Origin: Candidatus Schneewindia gallinarum
Lineage (GTDB): Bacteria; Bacillota; Clostridia; Oscillospirales; Ruminococcaceae
Direction of reading: 5' to 3'
Assembly: GCA_904420175.1 (NCBI GenBank)
Contig: CAJFUF010000023.1
Location: 62,001-126,000, forward strand
DNA: 64,000 nucleotides
The notes below the pieces were generated by a model. The model was not told where the DNA came from and did not search any database. It saw only the letters and a program-made list of their open reading frames with translations. The stretch's first letter is position 1, and every line of letters starts with the position of its first letter. This document shows positions 50,804-60,803 of the stretch, in pieces. A program made the position numbers and the translations under genes.

Positions 50804-51568
50804 TTAACGGTTCTTTAAATACAGTTCATAAAGCCCATCCAGCAGCAGGGTCGGATCGATGGTGATCTGCTCGCTGCAATGGGGGATAATTGCGCCGACA
50901 AGTCCTCCGCAGGCAACGGCGGTGGTGTCCTCGCCAAGCTCCTGTTTATAACGGCGAACCATACCGTCAATCATACTGGCGGCGCCAAGAATAACGCCGG
51001 AGCGCATACAGTCCACGGTGTTTGCACCAATGACCGGCACTTCGCCGTCCAGACTGATATGTGGAAGTTGCGCAGAATGGCTGCTCATTGCATCCAGTCC
51101 AATCCGTACCCCGGGTGCAAGCGCACCGCCGATAAAGCTTCTATCCCGATCCAGTACGGTGATTTTGCTGACGGTGCCAAGGTCGATAATAATGGCGGGT
51201 GTGGTGTATTTTTTCAGGGTCCCCACAGCGGTGCACACAAGGTCGGCACCGGTCTGCCCGGGACTGTCGATTTTAATGTTGAGCCCGGTTTTGATTCCCG
51301 GCCCTACATGCAGCACCCGTACATTATATAATTCCTTTACGGCTGCATCCAGAATGGGGGACAGGGCAGGCACCACAGAGGAGATAATGGCCCCTTCCAT
51401 ACTGCCGGTATGAAACCCTTTAATGTGCAGTACGCTGCGGATTAAAACGGCATACTCCGCCTCTGTTTTCAGCACGTCTGTTTTCAAGCGCGAGATGAAG
51501 CGGGGGGCACCCTGTTCATACGCGGCAAAAACAATGTTGGAGTTTCCAATGTCAATGGTCAGTACCAT
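50804..51568 (-). CDS. coaX: Type III pantothenate kinase
   Basis: MVLTIDIGNSNIVFAAYE, DLGTVSKITVLD, GALAPGVRIGLDAM; start 51568 preferred. Confidence 0.95.
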   Translation of the reverse strand: MVLTIDIGNSNIVFAAYEQGAPRFISRLKTDVLKTEAEYAVLIRSVLHIKGFHTGSMEGAIISSVVPALSPILDAAVKELYNVRVLHVGPGIKTGLNIKIDSPGQTGADLVCTAVGTLKKYTTPAIIIDLGTVSKITVLDRDRSFIGGALAPGVRIGLDAMSSHSAQLPHISLDGEVPVIGANTVDCMRSGVILGAASMIDGMVRRYKQELGEDTTAVACGGLVGAIIPHCSEQITIDPTLLLDGLYELYLKNR

Positions 51569-51636
51569 GTGCTGCCTCCTTATTCTTTCTGCTTTTATCA
51601 TACCGTCCGCCCGGCCGTCTGTCAAGTGCGGGATAT

Positions 51637-52716
51637 TTACATGGAGCCATATTCAAGCGCCCGTTGCTCTCCTCTCAGTACGGCGAGGGCCCCCTGTGCC
51701 ATGGCAAGCATCTCGTTTTCACCCGGATAGACGTAAACGGGTGCAATCAAATCAACATTGTGCCGGATGGCGCCCGTAAACCGGTTGCTGTAAGCAAGCC
51801 CGCCTGTCAGCACAATGGCGTCCACCCGTCCTTCCAGCACGGCAACCATGGCGCCAATCTGTTTGGACACCTGGTAGGCCATGCTTTCCAGGACCAGGGC
51901 TGCAAAGGAATCGCCGTTTTTAATCATTTTTTCGCATTTGCGCAGGTCATTTGTCCCTAGCAGGCCCTGCATGCCGCTTTCTGCAGTGACCATGGATACC
52001 ATTTCTTCCTTTGTGAACGCGCCGGAAAAGCACATCTCAATAATAGGGACAAGCGGCACTGCACCGGAGCGTTCCGGGGTGAAGGGGCCTTCGCCCATGA
52101 TGGCGTCATTTACGTCAACAACACGGCCGTAGGAGTGCGCGCCCACCGTGATCCCGCCGCCCATATGCGCCACGATCAACCTGCATGCCTCGTAATCCTT
52201 GCCCAGCTGTCTGGCTGCCCGCTTGGCCATGGCTTTTGCATTCAGTGCGTGGAAGATACTGCGGCGTTCAATTCCGGGAATTCCTGTCAGCTTGGCACGC
52301 GGATCCATCTCGTCCACCACAACCGGGTCGACAATGAAGGAGGGGATATGCAGCGAGTCGCCGATTTCCCTTGCAATCAGCCCGCCCAGAGAGGAGGCGT
52401 GCATGCTGGCTTCCCCCTCGGACAAGTCGCGCACCAGACAGTCGTCGATGCGGTATGTGCCGGACTCCAGCGGTTTAACCATCCCACAGCGGCCGACCAC
52501 AGCATCCAGCTCTTTTAAAGAAAAATGGTGGTTAACCAGTTCCTGCAAAATCAGGTTGAAGCGCAGCTCCTTTTGGCCCATTACACTGCCGCAGGCGCCG
52601 AGCTCCTCTCTTGTATGGTGCAATGTGGACTCAAACACCTGGCTGTCGTCACGGAAAACAGAAATTTTAGTGGAAGTGGAGCCGGGGTTAATTGTTAAAA
52701 TTTGAAAGGACGGCAT
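51637..52716 (-). CDS. buk: Butyrate kinase
   Basis: ILTINPGSTSTKISVF, GGGITVGAHSYGRVVDVNDA, acetokinase family. Confidence 0.93.
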   Translation of the reverse strand: MPSFQILTINPGSTSTKISVFRDDSQVFESTLHHTREELGACGSVMGQKELRFNLILQELVNHHFSLKELDAVVGRCGMVKPLESGTYRIDDCLVRDLSEGEASMHASSLGGLIAREIGDSLHIPSFIVDPVVVDEMDPRAKLTGIPGIERRSIFHALNAKAMAKRAARQLGKDYEACRLIVAHMGGGITVGAHSYGRVVDVNDAIMGEGPFTPERSGAVPLVPIIEMCFSGAFTKEEMVSMVTAESGMQGLLGTNDLRKCEKMIKNGDSFAALVLESMAYQVSKQIGAMVAVLEGRVDAIVLTGGLAYSNRFTGAIRHNVDLIAPVYVYPGENEMLAMAQGALAVLRGEQRALEYGSM

Positions 52717-52728
52717 TTGGATTCCTCC

Positions 52729-53163
52729 TCAAGACAGGTAAATGGCGCCGGAGCGCATTAGTTCAATATGGCCGCGACTGCGGCAGGCGTCGATGAATTT
52801 TTCCACTTCATCTACAGTCCCGGCAAAGCGATAAATTCCTTCCCCGGCCGGTACCGCGCCGAACTGCCCGGCGACGGCCCCCACATCCCCTTTTATCAGT
52901 ACGAGCTCGTGTCCGCCGTCCGGTGTTTTGTCACTAATCTTCAGGTCTTTCACACAGTCCAGACGATGGAATTGCTCCGTCAGCAGACGAAGTGCCGCGT
53001 GCCCCTCAATGGTGAGAATCACACGGGTGCCGCCGTTCCACGGCTCCTCACAGGAGTGGATGGAGGTCACATTCCAGCCAGAGCGCCGAACCAAAATAGA
53101 AATCTGGTCCAGAACGCCGACCCGGTTTTCGACAAACAACTGCAACTGATGGGTTTCCCTCAT
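52729..53163 (-). CDS. ACT-domain protein, acetolactate synthase small-subunit-like
   Basis: HQLQLFVENRVGVLDQISILVRRSGWNVTSIHSCE; start 53163 preferred because the ORF-track start lies in tRNA-Pro. Confidence 0.8.
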   Translation of the reverse strand: MRETHQLQLFVENRVGVLDQISILVRRSGWNVTSIHSCEEPWNGGTRVILTIEGHAALRLLTEQFHRLDCVKDLKISDKTPDGGHELVLIKGDVGAVAGQFGAVPAGEGIYRFAGTVDEVEKFIDACRSRGHIELMRSGAIYLS

Positions 53164-53242
53164 CGGGCTATCCCTCCTAATCTTTAAAATTAGTATACCA
53201 CAAAAGAAAGGCCGCGGACATGTCCGCGGCCTTTGCAAGTGT

Positions 53243-53319
53243 TGGTCTGGGTGACGAGATTTGAACTCACGACCTCTACCACCCCAAGGTAGCGCTCTAC
53301 CAAGCTGAGCCACACCCAG
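53243..53319 (-). tRNA. tRNA-Pro (anticodon GGG), CCA encoded
   Basis: CTGGGTGTGGCTCAGCTTGGTAGAGCGCTACCTTGGGGTGGTAGAGGTCGTGAGTTCAAATCTCGTCACCCAGACCA; cloverleaf arms pair. Confidence 0.95.
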
Positions 53320-53392
53320 AGAACGTTATCTATTCTAGCATGTTTTAAACTGAAAATCAAGGGTAAAAATAAAAAAATAAGTGTTGACAAAA

Positions 53393-53421
53393 CTAACTGT
53401 AATAATTATAATTACAGTTAG
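53393..53421. promoter_or_regulatory. Operator of the Rrf2 regulator gene
   Basis: Perfect inverted repeat CTAACTGTAAT-AATTATA-ATTACAGTTAG just downstream of -35 TTGACA and covering the -10 region. Confidence 0.8.
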
Positions 53422-53432
53422 GAGGGATGCGG

Positions 53433-53846
53433 ATGACAAGTGAATTCGGCGTGGCCGTGCATGCACTGGTTTTTTTGGCGCAACAGCGTGCAACTGCATC
53501 CAGTGAACTGCTGGCCAAAAATATCTGCACCAACCCTGCGCGGGTCCGGAAGGTCATGGGGAAACTGAAAAAGGCCGGGCTGCTTTCAACAAAGGAAGGG
53601 GTGGACGGCGGTTACCGGTTGGCAGTCCCGCCGGGGGAAATTACCCTTCGGCAGGTCGGCGAGGCGGTGGATGCCCAGTTTGTCTCGTCCCGCTGGCACA
53701 GCGGCGACACGGATTTGCCATGTCTTGTGGCATCGGGCATGGCAGGCGTAATGGACACCCTGTACGGCCAACTGGACGATCTTTGCAAGACCCATTTGGA
53801 AGGCATTACGATCAACAGCGTTAAAGCAATGCTGCTCCATGAATAA
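53433..53846 (+). CDS. Rrf2-family transcriptional regulator
   Basis: EFGVAVHALVFLAQQ, N-terminal wHTH, GVDGGYRLAVPPGEITLRQVGEAVD. Confidence 0.9.
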   Translation: MTSEFGVAVHALVFLAQQRATASSELLAKNICTNPARVRKVMGKLKKAGLLSTKEGVDGGYRLAVPPGEITLRQVGEAVDAQFVSSRWHSGDTDLPCLVASGMAGVMDTLYGQLDDLCKTHLEGITINSVKAMLLHE

Positions 53847-53890
53847 ACAGGGGAGGAGAACCCTACACTGAACATAAGGAGGTTTTTGTG

Positions 53891-54208
53891 ATGGCAGTGA
53901 CAGTATTAACAAAGGCGAATTTCAATGAGGAGGCCGTTAAGACAAAGGACACGGTTTTGATTGATTTCTGGGCGGACTGGTGCGGCCCGTGCCGGATGCT
54001 TTCTCCCATTGTGGATGAAATTGCAAATGAGGCGCCGCAGGGCGTCAAGGTTTGCAAGGTCAACGTGGACGAACAGCCTGAACTTGCACAGCAGTTCCAG
54101 ATTATGAGTATTCCAACCCTGGTGGTGCTGAAGGACGGCAGGCTGGTCAATAAATCCGTTGGCGTCCAGCCCAAAGCGAACATTGTAAAAATGCTGGAAA
54201 ATGTCTAA
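53891..54208 (+). CDS. trxA: Thioredoxin
   Basis: VLIDFWADWCGPCRMLSPIVDEIA. Confidence 0.96.
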   Translation: MAVTVLTKANFNEEAVKTKDTVLIDFWADWCGPCRMLSPIVDEIANEAPQGVKVCKVNVDEQPELAQQFQIMSIPTLVVLKDGRLVNKSVGVQPKANIVKMLENV

Positions 54209-54323
54209 GTGGAAAGGGGAAGGTACAAATGTACCTTTCCCTTTTTTGCACTTCAATTTTCATTACTCCGTGTATGAATTTCTCCCGCCCTGGCAATGCT
54301 AACAGTAAAGGAGGAATGAAATC

Positions 54324-54923
54324 ATGGCAGATTTTAAAAGCAGTCAGACCAAAGAAAACCTGATGAAGGCATTTGCCGGGGAGAGCCAGGCCAGAAACCG
54401 TTATACCTTCGCAGCAGGCCAGGCCAAAAAGCAAAACCTGCATGTGGTGGAGGCGGTGTTCACCTTCACAGCCGGACAGGAGAAAGAGCATGCGGAAGTA
54501 TTCTACAAACAGCTCAGCGAGCTTGCAGGGGAGAACCTGAAGGTAGAGGGGACGTATCCCATCGACATCAGTGACAGCGTGCAGGAACTTTTGAAGATGG
54601 CGCAGCACAATGAGTATGAGGAGCACGATCCGGTATACGCTACCTTTGGAAAACAGGCCCAGGAGGAGGGCTTCCCAAAAGTTGCAAACCTGTTCTACCA
54701 TATTGCGGAAATTGAAAAAATTCATGGGGACCGCTTTGGTCAGCTGGCTGACCTGATGGAGCAGGGGAAACTGTTTGTCTCCGATGTGTCCATCAAATGG
54801 ATGTGTTTAAACTGCGGATATGTCTTTGAGGGGACGGAAGCACCGCCCAAGTGTCCTGTATGTGAACACGACAGGGGCTATTTCATTCGTCTGGAACTCG
54901 CGCCCTACACCTCAGAAAAATAG
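54324..54923 (+). CDS. rbr: Rubrerythrin
   Basis: AFAGESQARNRYTFAAGQAKK, C-terminal rubredoxin-type MCLNCGYVFEGTEAPPKCPVCEHDRGYF. Confidence 0.95.
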   Translation: MADFKSSQTKENLMKAFAGESQARNRYTFAAGQAKKQNLHVVEAVFTFTAGQEKEHAEVFYKQLSELAGENLKVEGTYPIDISDSVQELLKMAQHNEYEEHDPVYATFGKQAQEEGFPKVANLFYHIAEIEKIHGDRFGQLADLMEQGKLFVSDVSIKWMCLNCGYVFEGTEAPPKCPVCEHDRGYFIRLELAPYTSEK

Positions 54924-54959
54924 AAAAAGCGCCACGGTGTTTTACCGTGGCGCTTTTTT
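54924..54959. terminator. Bidirectional terminator
   Basis: AAAAAGCGCCACGGT-GTTTT-ACCGTGGCGCTTTTTT. Confidence 0.88.
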
Positions 54960-55808
54960 GTCCTGAGTTGTCAGTGTAATCAGCGCGGCCAGATCCTTCT
55001 TACGGTTGTAAAGCGCCGCGTTGAAAATGGCGCCGACAAGAATAATATTGCTGCATAAATACAGCCACAGCATCATTATGATAATGGATGCCAGCGGGCC
55101 GTATACTAAGGAATAGCGGCTGGAAAGGCTGATGAACAGGGAAAACAGGATACTACCGGCAACCAGCACCGCTGTAATCAGCAGTGTTGTACGGAAAATG
55201 GGAGGACGGGTCTGCCGGTCATTGGGTGACACAAAGCGGTACAGGACGTACAACATGGCGAAAATGAAGAAAAACAGGACGATAAAGCGCAGCCATTGCC
55301 AATGGATAAGCAGGGTATCCACACCGAATCCGCGCTCCAGCAAGTCAAGGAACCATTTCCCTGTCACCATGACAATAATACTGATATAGACGGTCAGAAG
55401 GAAAATCAACGACAGCACACGGCTGAACAGATAGGAGAGAATCCCTCGCCTGCGCTGGCGCTCATATACTTCGTCCATGGTGCTGATAATGGCGCGGAAT
55501 GCGCCGGAGGAAGCAGTTATCATCAGCACCAGGCCACCAATGAGCAGCGCAACCGACGGATTGGCCACATATTCAAGGTAGGCGCTGAGGATGTCAAGCA
55601 GATTTCCGGGAATGATTTTTTCCAGCGGTTCCAGAAAGCTTTGGATGTCCAGGTTCAAAATGCCGACAAACCAGGAGATGCACAGCAAAAACGGAAAAAA
55701 AGAAAGCGTCAGAAAGTAGGAGAGGGAGGCGGCAGAACGGGAGATGTGATAGCGCAGGTACAACTCGACCGTCTCTTTAACAAGGGACAGCACATTATGG
55801 TTTTTCAC
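54942..55808 (-). CDS. YihY/UPF0761 family inner membrane protein
   Basis: Multi-TM, SRSAASLSYFLTLSFFPFLL, SSRYSLVYGPLASIIIMMLWLYLCSNIILVGA. Confidence 0.85.
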   Translation of the reverse strand: MKNHNVLSLVKETVELYLRYHISRSAASLSYFLTLSFFPFLLCISWFVGILNLDIQSFLEPLEKIIPGNLLDILSAYLEYVANPSVALLIGGLVLMITASSGAFRAIISTMDEVYERQRRRGILSYLFSRVLSLIFLLTVYISIIVMVTGKWFLDLLERGFGVDTLLIHWQWLRFIVLFFFIFAMLYVLYRFVSPNDRQTRPPIFRTTLLITAVLVAGSILFSLFISLSSRYSLVYGPLASIIIMMLWLYLCSNIILVGAIFNAALYNRKKDLAALITLTTQDKKAPR

Positions 55809-55931
55809 AGCCCGCCTCCTCTCTGACGTGTTGATATTAACATACCATATTTTGTGAAAAATAATCAAGCACCGGTTCACGAAAACAGCCCGGCCTGCAA
55901 AAATATCACAGGCCAGGCTGTCGTTTTTTCT

Positions 55932-56639
55932 TTAACTGCCAAGATAGGCGGCCTTGATGGCTTCGTCATCAAGCAGCGTTTTTGCGTCGCCTTCACTTAC
56001 AATTTTGCCGGTTTCCAGCACGTAAGCCCTGTCGGCAATAGAAAGCGCCTTGTTTGCATTCTGCTCCACCAGCAGCACCGTCACGCCGGAGTCGTTTACC
56101 TCCTTGATTATTTCAAAGATTTCATCCACCAGAATGGGGGAGAGACCCATGGAGGGCTCGTCCAGCAGCAGCATTTTCGGACGGGACATCAGAGCGCGGC
56201 CCATGGCAAGCATTTGCTGCTCGCCTCCCGACAGGGTGCCGGCAATTTGTCTGCGGCGCTCCTTCAGGCGGGGAAAGCGCTGAAAGACCATCTCAATGTC
56301 CTGCTGAATCCCCTCCTTATCCTTGCGGATGTAGGCGCCCATGGAGATGTTTTCCATAACGCTCAGATGGGAGAAAATGCGCCGTCCTTCCGGCACCTGG
56401 GCAAGGCCGAGCGCCACAATTTTGTGCGGCACCGTTTTGCGCAGGTCGTGCCCCAGGAAATGAATTTCGCCGCTTTTGGCAGGCAGCAGGCCGGAGATCG
56501 TCTGCAGAATAGTGGTTTTACCCGCTCCGTTTGCGCCAATCAGGGTTACAATTTCGCCTTCTTCCACAGAGAAGCTGATGTTTTTGATGGCATGGATGGA
56601 GTCGTAATAAACGTTCAGATCCTTTACGGTAAGCATCAT
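55932..56639 (-). CDS. livF: Branched-chain amino acid ABC transporter ATPase LivF
   Basis: GANGAGKTTILQTISG, LSGGEQQMLAMGRALM; operon order. Confidence 0.94.
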   Translation of the reverse strand: MMLTVKDLNVYYDSIHAIKNISFSVEEGEIVTLIGANGAGKTTILQTISGLLPAKSGEIHFLGHDLRKTVPHKIVALGLAQVPEGRRIFSHLSVMENISMGAYIRKDKEGIQQDIEMVFQRFPRLKERRRQIAGTLSGGEQQMLAMGRALMSRPKMLLLDEPSMGLSPILVDEIFEIIKEVNDSGVTVLLVEQNANKALSIADRAYVLETGKIVSEGDAKTLLDDEAIKAAYLGS

Positions 56640-56654
56640 CTACTTTCCCTCCCA

Positions 56655-57425
56655 CTAACGTCCGAGATAGGCGCCGATGACCTTCTCGTTCTCTCTGATT
56701 TCCTTCGGTGTGCCGCTGGCAATCACCATGCCGTAATCAAGCACCACAATCTTTTCGCAAATCCCCATAACCAGATTCATATCATGCTCAATTAACAGAA
56801 TGGATACGCCAAACTTGTCACGCACAAAGGAGATGGTTTCCATCAGGCCCTTCGTCTCGGTATGGTTCATGCCCGCAGCCGGCTCGTCCAGCAGCAGCAG
56901 TTTGGGACCGGTGGCAAGTGCCCGGACAATTTCCAGCTTTCTCTGCTGGCCGTAGGGCAGGTTGGAAGCGGTGATGTCTGCAAGGCCGTCCAGGTCAAAG
57001 ACTTTCAGCAGTTCATGGGCTTTGGCAGTGGCGGCTTTTTCCTCTTTCCAGTACTTCGGCAAACGAAGTAAACCGGTCAGCGTACCGTAGCTCATTTCAT
57101 TGTTCAGTGCAATTTTTACATTATCAATGACGGACAGGCCTTTAAACAGCCGGATATTTTGAAAGGTACGGCCAATGCCGTATTTTACCACTTTGTAGGT
57201 TTTTTCCCCGTGCAGCAGTTTGCCGTCCAGGGTGATGGTGCCCTCGGTAGGGGTATAGACAGAGGTGAGCAGGTTGAACACCGTGGTTTTGCCCGCACCG
57301 TTTGGCCCAATCAGCCCCACAATCTGCTTTTCCAGCACATCAAAGGAAACGCCCTTCACCGCCTGCAGGCCGCCGAAGTTGATCCCAAGGTCTTTCACAG
57401 AAAGAATGGTTCTTTTTTCGCCCAT
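56655..57425 (-). CDS. livG: Branched-chain amino acid ABC transporter ATPase LivG
   Basis: [31 protein letters not shown]. Confidence 0.94.
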   Translation of the reverse strand: MGEKRTILSVKDLGINFGGLQAVKGVSFDVLEKQIVGLIGPNGAGKTTVFNLLTSVYTPTEGTITLDGKLLHGEKTYKVVKYGIGRTFQNIRLFKGLSVIDNVKIALNNEMSYGTLTGLLRLPKYWKEEKAATAKAHELLKVFDLDGLADITASNLPYGQQRKLEIVRALATGPKLLLLDEPAAGMNHTETKGLMETISFVRDKFGVSILLIEHDMNLVMGICEKIVVLDYGMVIASGTPKEIRENEKVIGAYLGR

Positions 57426-58420
57426 TATTCAGCACCTCCATCCACAGTTTTGCGCCCTTTGAAAAAGAAGCGTTTGCAGCGGCTGAGGAACCGCGTCAGC
57501 GAAAACTCATATTTGCCAAGCAGGCCCTCCGGCTTAAAGATCATCATTGCGACCAGAAGGATTGAGTAGATAAGCAGGCGATAGTCATTAAATCCACGCA
57601 AAACCTCCGGCAGAAGGGTCAGCAGGGAAGCAGCCAGAATGGACCCGGTGAAGCTGCCCATGCCGCCCAGCACCACCATGACAAGAATTTCAATGGACAG
57701 GTTGAAGCCAAAGTAAGAGGGATCAATAATGGTAATGTAGTGTGCATACAACGCGCCGGCAATCCCCGCAAAGAAAGAGGAGATGACAAACGCCATAATT
57801 TTATATTTGGTGGTGTTGATACCAACAGAATCGGCAGCCACCTGATTCTCCCTCACAGAGAGGATGGCACGGCCCTGACGGGAACGGAACAGGGAGAACA
57901 GAATTGCCACAGTAAGAACCATGATAACAAACACCCAGTGGAAGTTTGTGTATTCCTCAATGCCGGAAAGTCCGCGCCCGCCACCGGTAAAGTCGAGGTT
58001 CAATAGGATGACACGGATAATTTCACCAAAGCCCAGGGTGATGATGGCAAGGTAATCTCCACGCAGACGCAGTGCCGGAATCCCGATCAACAGTCCAAAG
58101 AAAGCGGCGCACAGCCCCGCCAGCAGGATACCGACAGGGAACTCCAGACCGGCAGGCAGCGGCACGGCCTTGGTAAACAGGGCGGCTGTGTATGCACCCA
58201 CGGACATAAAGCCCGCATGACCCAGCACCAGCTCGCCAAGGCAGCCGGTGGACAGGTTCAGCGAGGTGGCGAGAATAATGTTGATACACACAGTGATGAG
58301 AATTCCCTGATAGTAGGAGGTGATGACACCGGTCTGCATCAGGGTAATAAACAGCAGGTAAATGATAAGGATGGAAAGGAAATTGACGCCGTAGGATACC
58401 AGATTTTTTTTCATCATCAT
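57425..58420 (-). CDS. livM: Branched-chain amino acid ABC permease LivM
   Basis: [21 protein letters not shown]; operon order. Confidence 0.93.
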   Translation of the reverse strand: MMMKKNLVSYGVNFLSILIIYLLFITLMQTGVITSYYQGILITVCINIILATSLNLSTGCLGELVLGHAGFMSVGAYTAALFTKAVPLPAGLEFPVGILLAGLCAAFFGLLIGIPALRLRGDYLAIITLGFGEIIRVILLNLDFTGGGRGLSGIEEYTNFHWVFVIMVLTVAILFSLFRSRQGRAILSVRENQVAADSVGINTTKYKIMAFVISSFFAGIAGALYAHYITIIDPSYFGFNLSIEILVMVVLGGMGSFTGSILAASLLTLLPEVLRGFNDYRLLIYSILLVAMMIFKPEGLLGKYEFSLTRFLSRCKRFFFKGRKTVDGGAE

Positions 58421-58424
58421 TCAC

Positions 58425-59303
58425 CTACACTTTCTCTTTCACGTTTTTGCCAAGCAGGCCCGCAGGCTTGACCAGCAGAACGATAATTAAAATACCAAAT
58501 ACAAAGGCGTCGGTCAGGGTGGAAGAGATGTAGCCCTTAATCAATGCCTCGGCAATGCCGATAATAAAACCGCCGCACATGGCGCCCGGAATGATTCCGA
58601 TGCCGCCGACCACCGCAGCCACAAAGACCTTGATACCCAGCGCAGAGCCCATGTAGGGGTTGATCAGCGGATAGGTAGAGCTGTACAGCACCGCTGCAAT
58701 GGCAGCCAGAGCAGAGCCGATGGCAAAAGTGACGGAGATTGTGGTGTTGACATTAATTCCCATCAGTTTGGCCGCACCGTCATCCTCCGACACGGCGCGC
58801 ATGGCGGTGCCGAGCTTTGTCTTGTTGACAAACAGGCTGAGGACTACCATGATGATAATGGTGATAACAATGGTGGCAACTGTCAAAAAGCTGATGGTCA
58901 TCTCGCCGATAGTGAAGCTGATATCCGGGAACATGTTGGGATAGGGCCTTGGATCGGAGGAGAACAGCAGCAGGAACAGGTTTTCCAGCAAAAGGCTGAC
59001 ACCGATGGCAGTAATCAGCGCAGACATCCTGGAGGAGCCGCGCAACGGTTTGTAGGCGACGCGCTCAATCAATACGCCGAGCACCGCACAGAAAACCGCA
59101 ATGACAATAAAGGTGGCCCAAAGCGGCAGCCCCAGGGTGGACAGGCAGATAAGCGACATGTACGCGCCGACCATGATGATGTCGCCGTGCGCAAAATTAA
59201 TCAGCTTGGCGATACCATAAACCATGGTGTACCCCAGCGCAATCAATGCATACACGCTGCCCAGCTGAATGCCGTTGATGAGCTGTTGAATGAAGTTTAG
59301 CAT
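58425..59303 (-). CDS. livH: Branched-chain amino acid ABC permease LivH
   Basis: QQLINGIQLGSVYALIALGYTMVYGIAKLINFAHGDI; start 59303 preferred. Confidence 0.94.
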   Translation of the reverse strand: MLNFIQQLINGIQLGSVYALIALGYTMVYGIAKLINFAHGDIIMVGAYMSLICLSTLGLPLWATFIVIAVFCAVLGVLIERVAYKPLRGSSRMSALITAIGVSLLLENLFLLLFSSDPRPYPNMFPDISFTIGEMTISFLTVATIVITIIIMVVLSLFVNKTKLGTAMRAVSEDDGAAKLMGINVNTTISVTFAIGSALAAIAAVLYSSTYPLINPYMGSALGIKVFVAAVVGGIGIIPGAMCGGFIIGIAEALIKGYISSTLTDAFVFGILIIVLLVKPAGLLGKNVKEKV

Positions 59304-59372
59304 TTCATTTTCCCTCCTCAAATTTTCACACCAAATGGAAAGCGGCAAATGAAAAAACGGTTTGCCGCCTCC

Positions 59373-59445
59373 CATTCAGTTTGAAAAGCACAATCTGGTA
59401 GGGGCATGAAAGTGCCCCTACCAGTTGTGACATTGAAACTGAATG
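59373..59445. repeat. Long imperfect palindrome between livJ and livH
   Basis: CATTCAGTTT...AAACTGAATG outer arms enclosing CTGGTAGGGGCA-TGAAAG-TGCCCCTACCAG inner 12-bp perfect stem; no T-run. Confidence 0.8.
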
Positions 59446-59460
59446 CGAAAAAATCAGCAC

Positions 59461-60636
59461 TTATTTCTTGACGGTATAGCCTTTTTCAGACAGGGTATAC
59501 TCGCCATTTTCAATTTTGATGATGGTCACGCTCTTGACAGGATCGCCACTGCCGTCATACTGGATGTTTCCAGTTACGCCGTTGTAGTCCGTCTCATTCA
59601 GCGCCTTGATAATCGCGTCCTTGTCGGTGGAGCCGGCCTTTTCAATGGCGTTGATTAACACCATGGCTGCATCGTAACCGAGCGCTGCGAAAGAGTTGGG
59701 GTCCGTGCCGTAAATTTCCTTGTAGTTCTTAAAGAAATTGCTGACAACCTCATCGGTATCCCCGGAGTAGTAGTGGTTGGCGAAAATGGCGCCATCCGCA
59801 TTGGTCTTTTTCCCGTCGGCCAGTGCGCCAAGCACACCGTCCCAACCGTCGCCGCCTAAGAAGGTGGTCTCAATTCCAAGGTCCTTCGCCTGGGAGACGA
59901 TAAGGGCAATGGTGTTGTAGTAGGAGGGGACGCACAGCACGTCAGGCTTTTCAGCGCCGATTTTGGTCAGCTGGCTTTTGAAATCCTTGTCGCCCTCTCC
60001 GAAGGCCTCATATGCAACAACCTGAATGCCGTAGGCCTCGGCATGCTCCTTAAAGGACTCCGCAATGCCGATGGAGTAGTCGTCCGAGGAGTCATACAGT
60101 ACGGCAGCAGTTTTTGCAGACAGCTTTTCATTTGCATAGCTTGCAAGAATTTCACCCTGATAGGGATCAAGGAAGCAGGCGCGGAAGACGTTGCTGCCGT
60201 AAGTGGTGACCTCTGCCGCGGTAGCGGTAGGCGTCACCATGGGCAGATTATCCTTCGCGGATTTCTGCGCAACCGACATGGTGGGCTTGCTGGTGACATC
60301 GCCGATCAGCGCGACAATCCCTTCACCGACCAGCTTGTTGTAAGCGTTGACGGCTTTGGTGGCGTCGCCTTCCTCGTCCTCCAGCAAAAATTCGATCTTT
60401 TTACCGCCGAGGATGCCGCCGTTGGCATTTACTTCATCAATTGCCATCTTTGCACCGTTGGATGCGGCCACGCCGTAGACGGATACCTCGCCGGTCAGCG
60501 GTGCCAGGCCACCAATTTTGATGGTGTCGCCGGTGTCGGCAGTGCTGCCGGAAGAGCCGCCGCTTTCACCGCCGCAGGCGGCCAAAACGGTTACGGCCAT
60601 GGCAAGAACCAGCGCCAGGGCAATAAACTTTTTCAT
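59461..60636 (-). CDS. livJ: Branched-chain amino acid ABC substrate-binding lipoprotein
   Basis: Lipobox VLAACGGESGG; KIGGLAPLTGEVSVYGVAASNGAKMAIDEVNANGGI. Confidence 0.94.
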   Translation of the reverse strand: MKKFIALALVLAMAVTVLAACGGESGGSSGSTADTGDTIKIGGLAPLTGEVSVYGVAASNGAKMAIDEVNANGGILGGKKIEFLLEDEEGDATKAVNAYNKLVGEGIVALIGDVTSKPTMSVAQKSAKDNLPMVTPTATAAEVTTYGSNVFRACFLDPYQGEILASYANEKLSAKTAAVLYDSSDDYSIGIAESFKEHAEAYGIQVVAYEAFGEGDKDFKSQLTKIGAEKPDVLCVPSYYNTIALIVSQAKDLGIETTFLGGDGWDGVLGALADGKKTNADGAIFANHYYSGDTDEVVSNFFKNYKEIYGTDPNSFAALGYDAAMVLINAIEKAGSTDKDAIIKALNETDYNGVTGNIQYDGSGDPVKSVTIIKIENGEYTLSEKGYTVKK

Positions 60637-60803
60637 TTTCCTTACCTCCAATTTTTTAGTTACTGATTTCACTTTATTATATAGCGACCAAGTAGGGATA
60701 TCAATTCTTAAAGTGAAAAATGCAGAAATATGATAGAACTTCTCTTAATTTAGTAAAAATGCATAAGTTAGAGAGCCAAAAATTGGTGGATTTCACCACA
60801 GGA

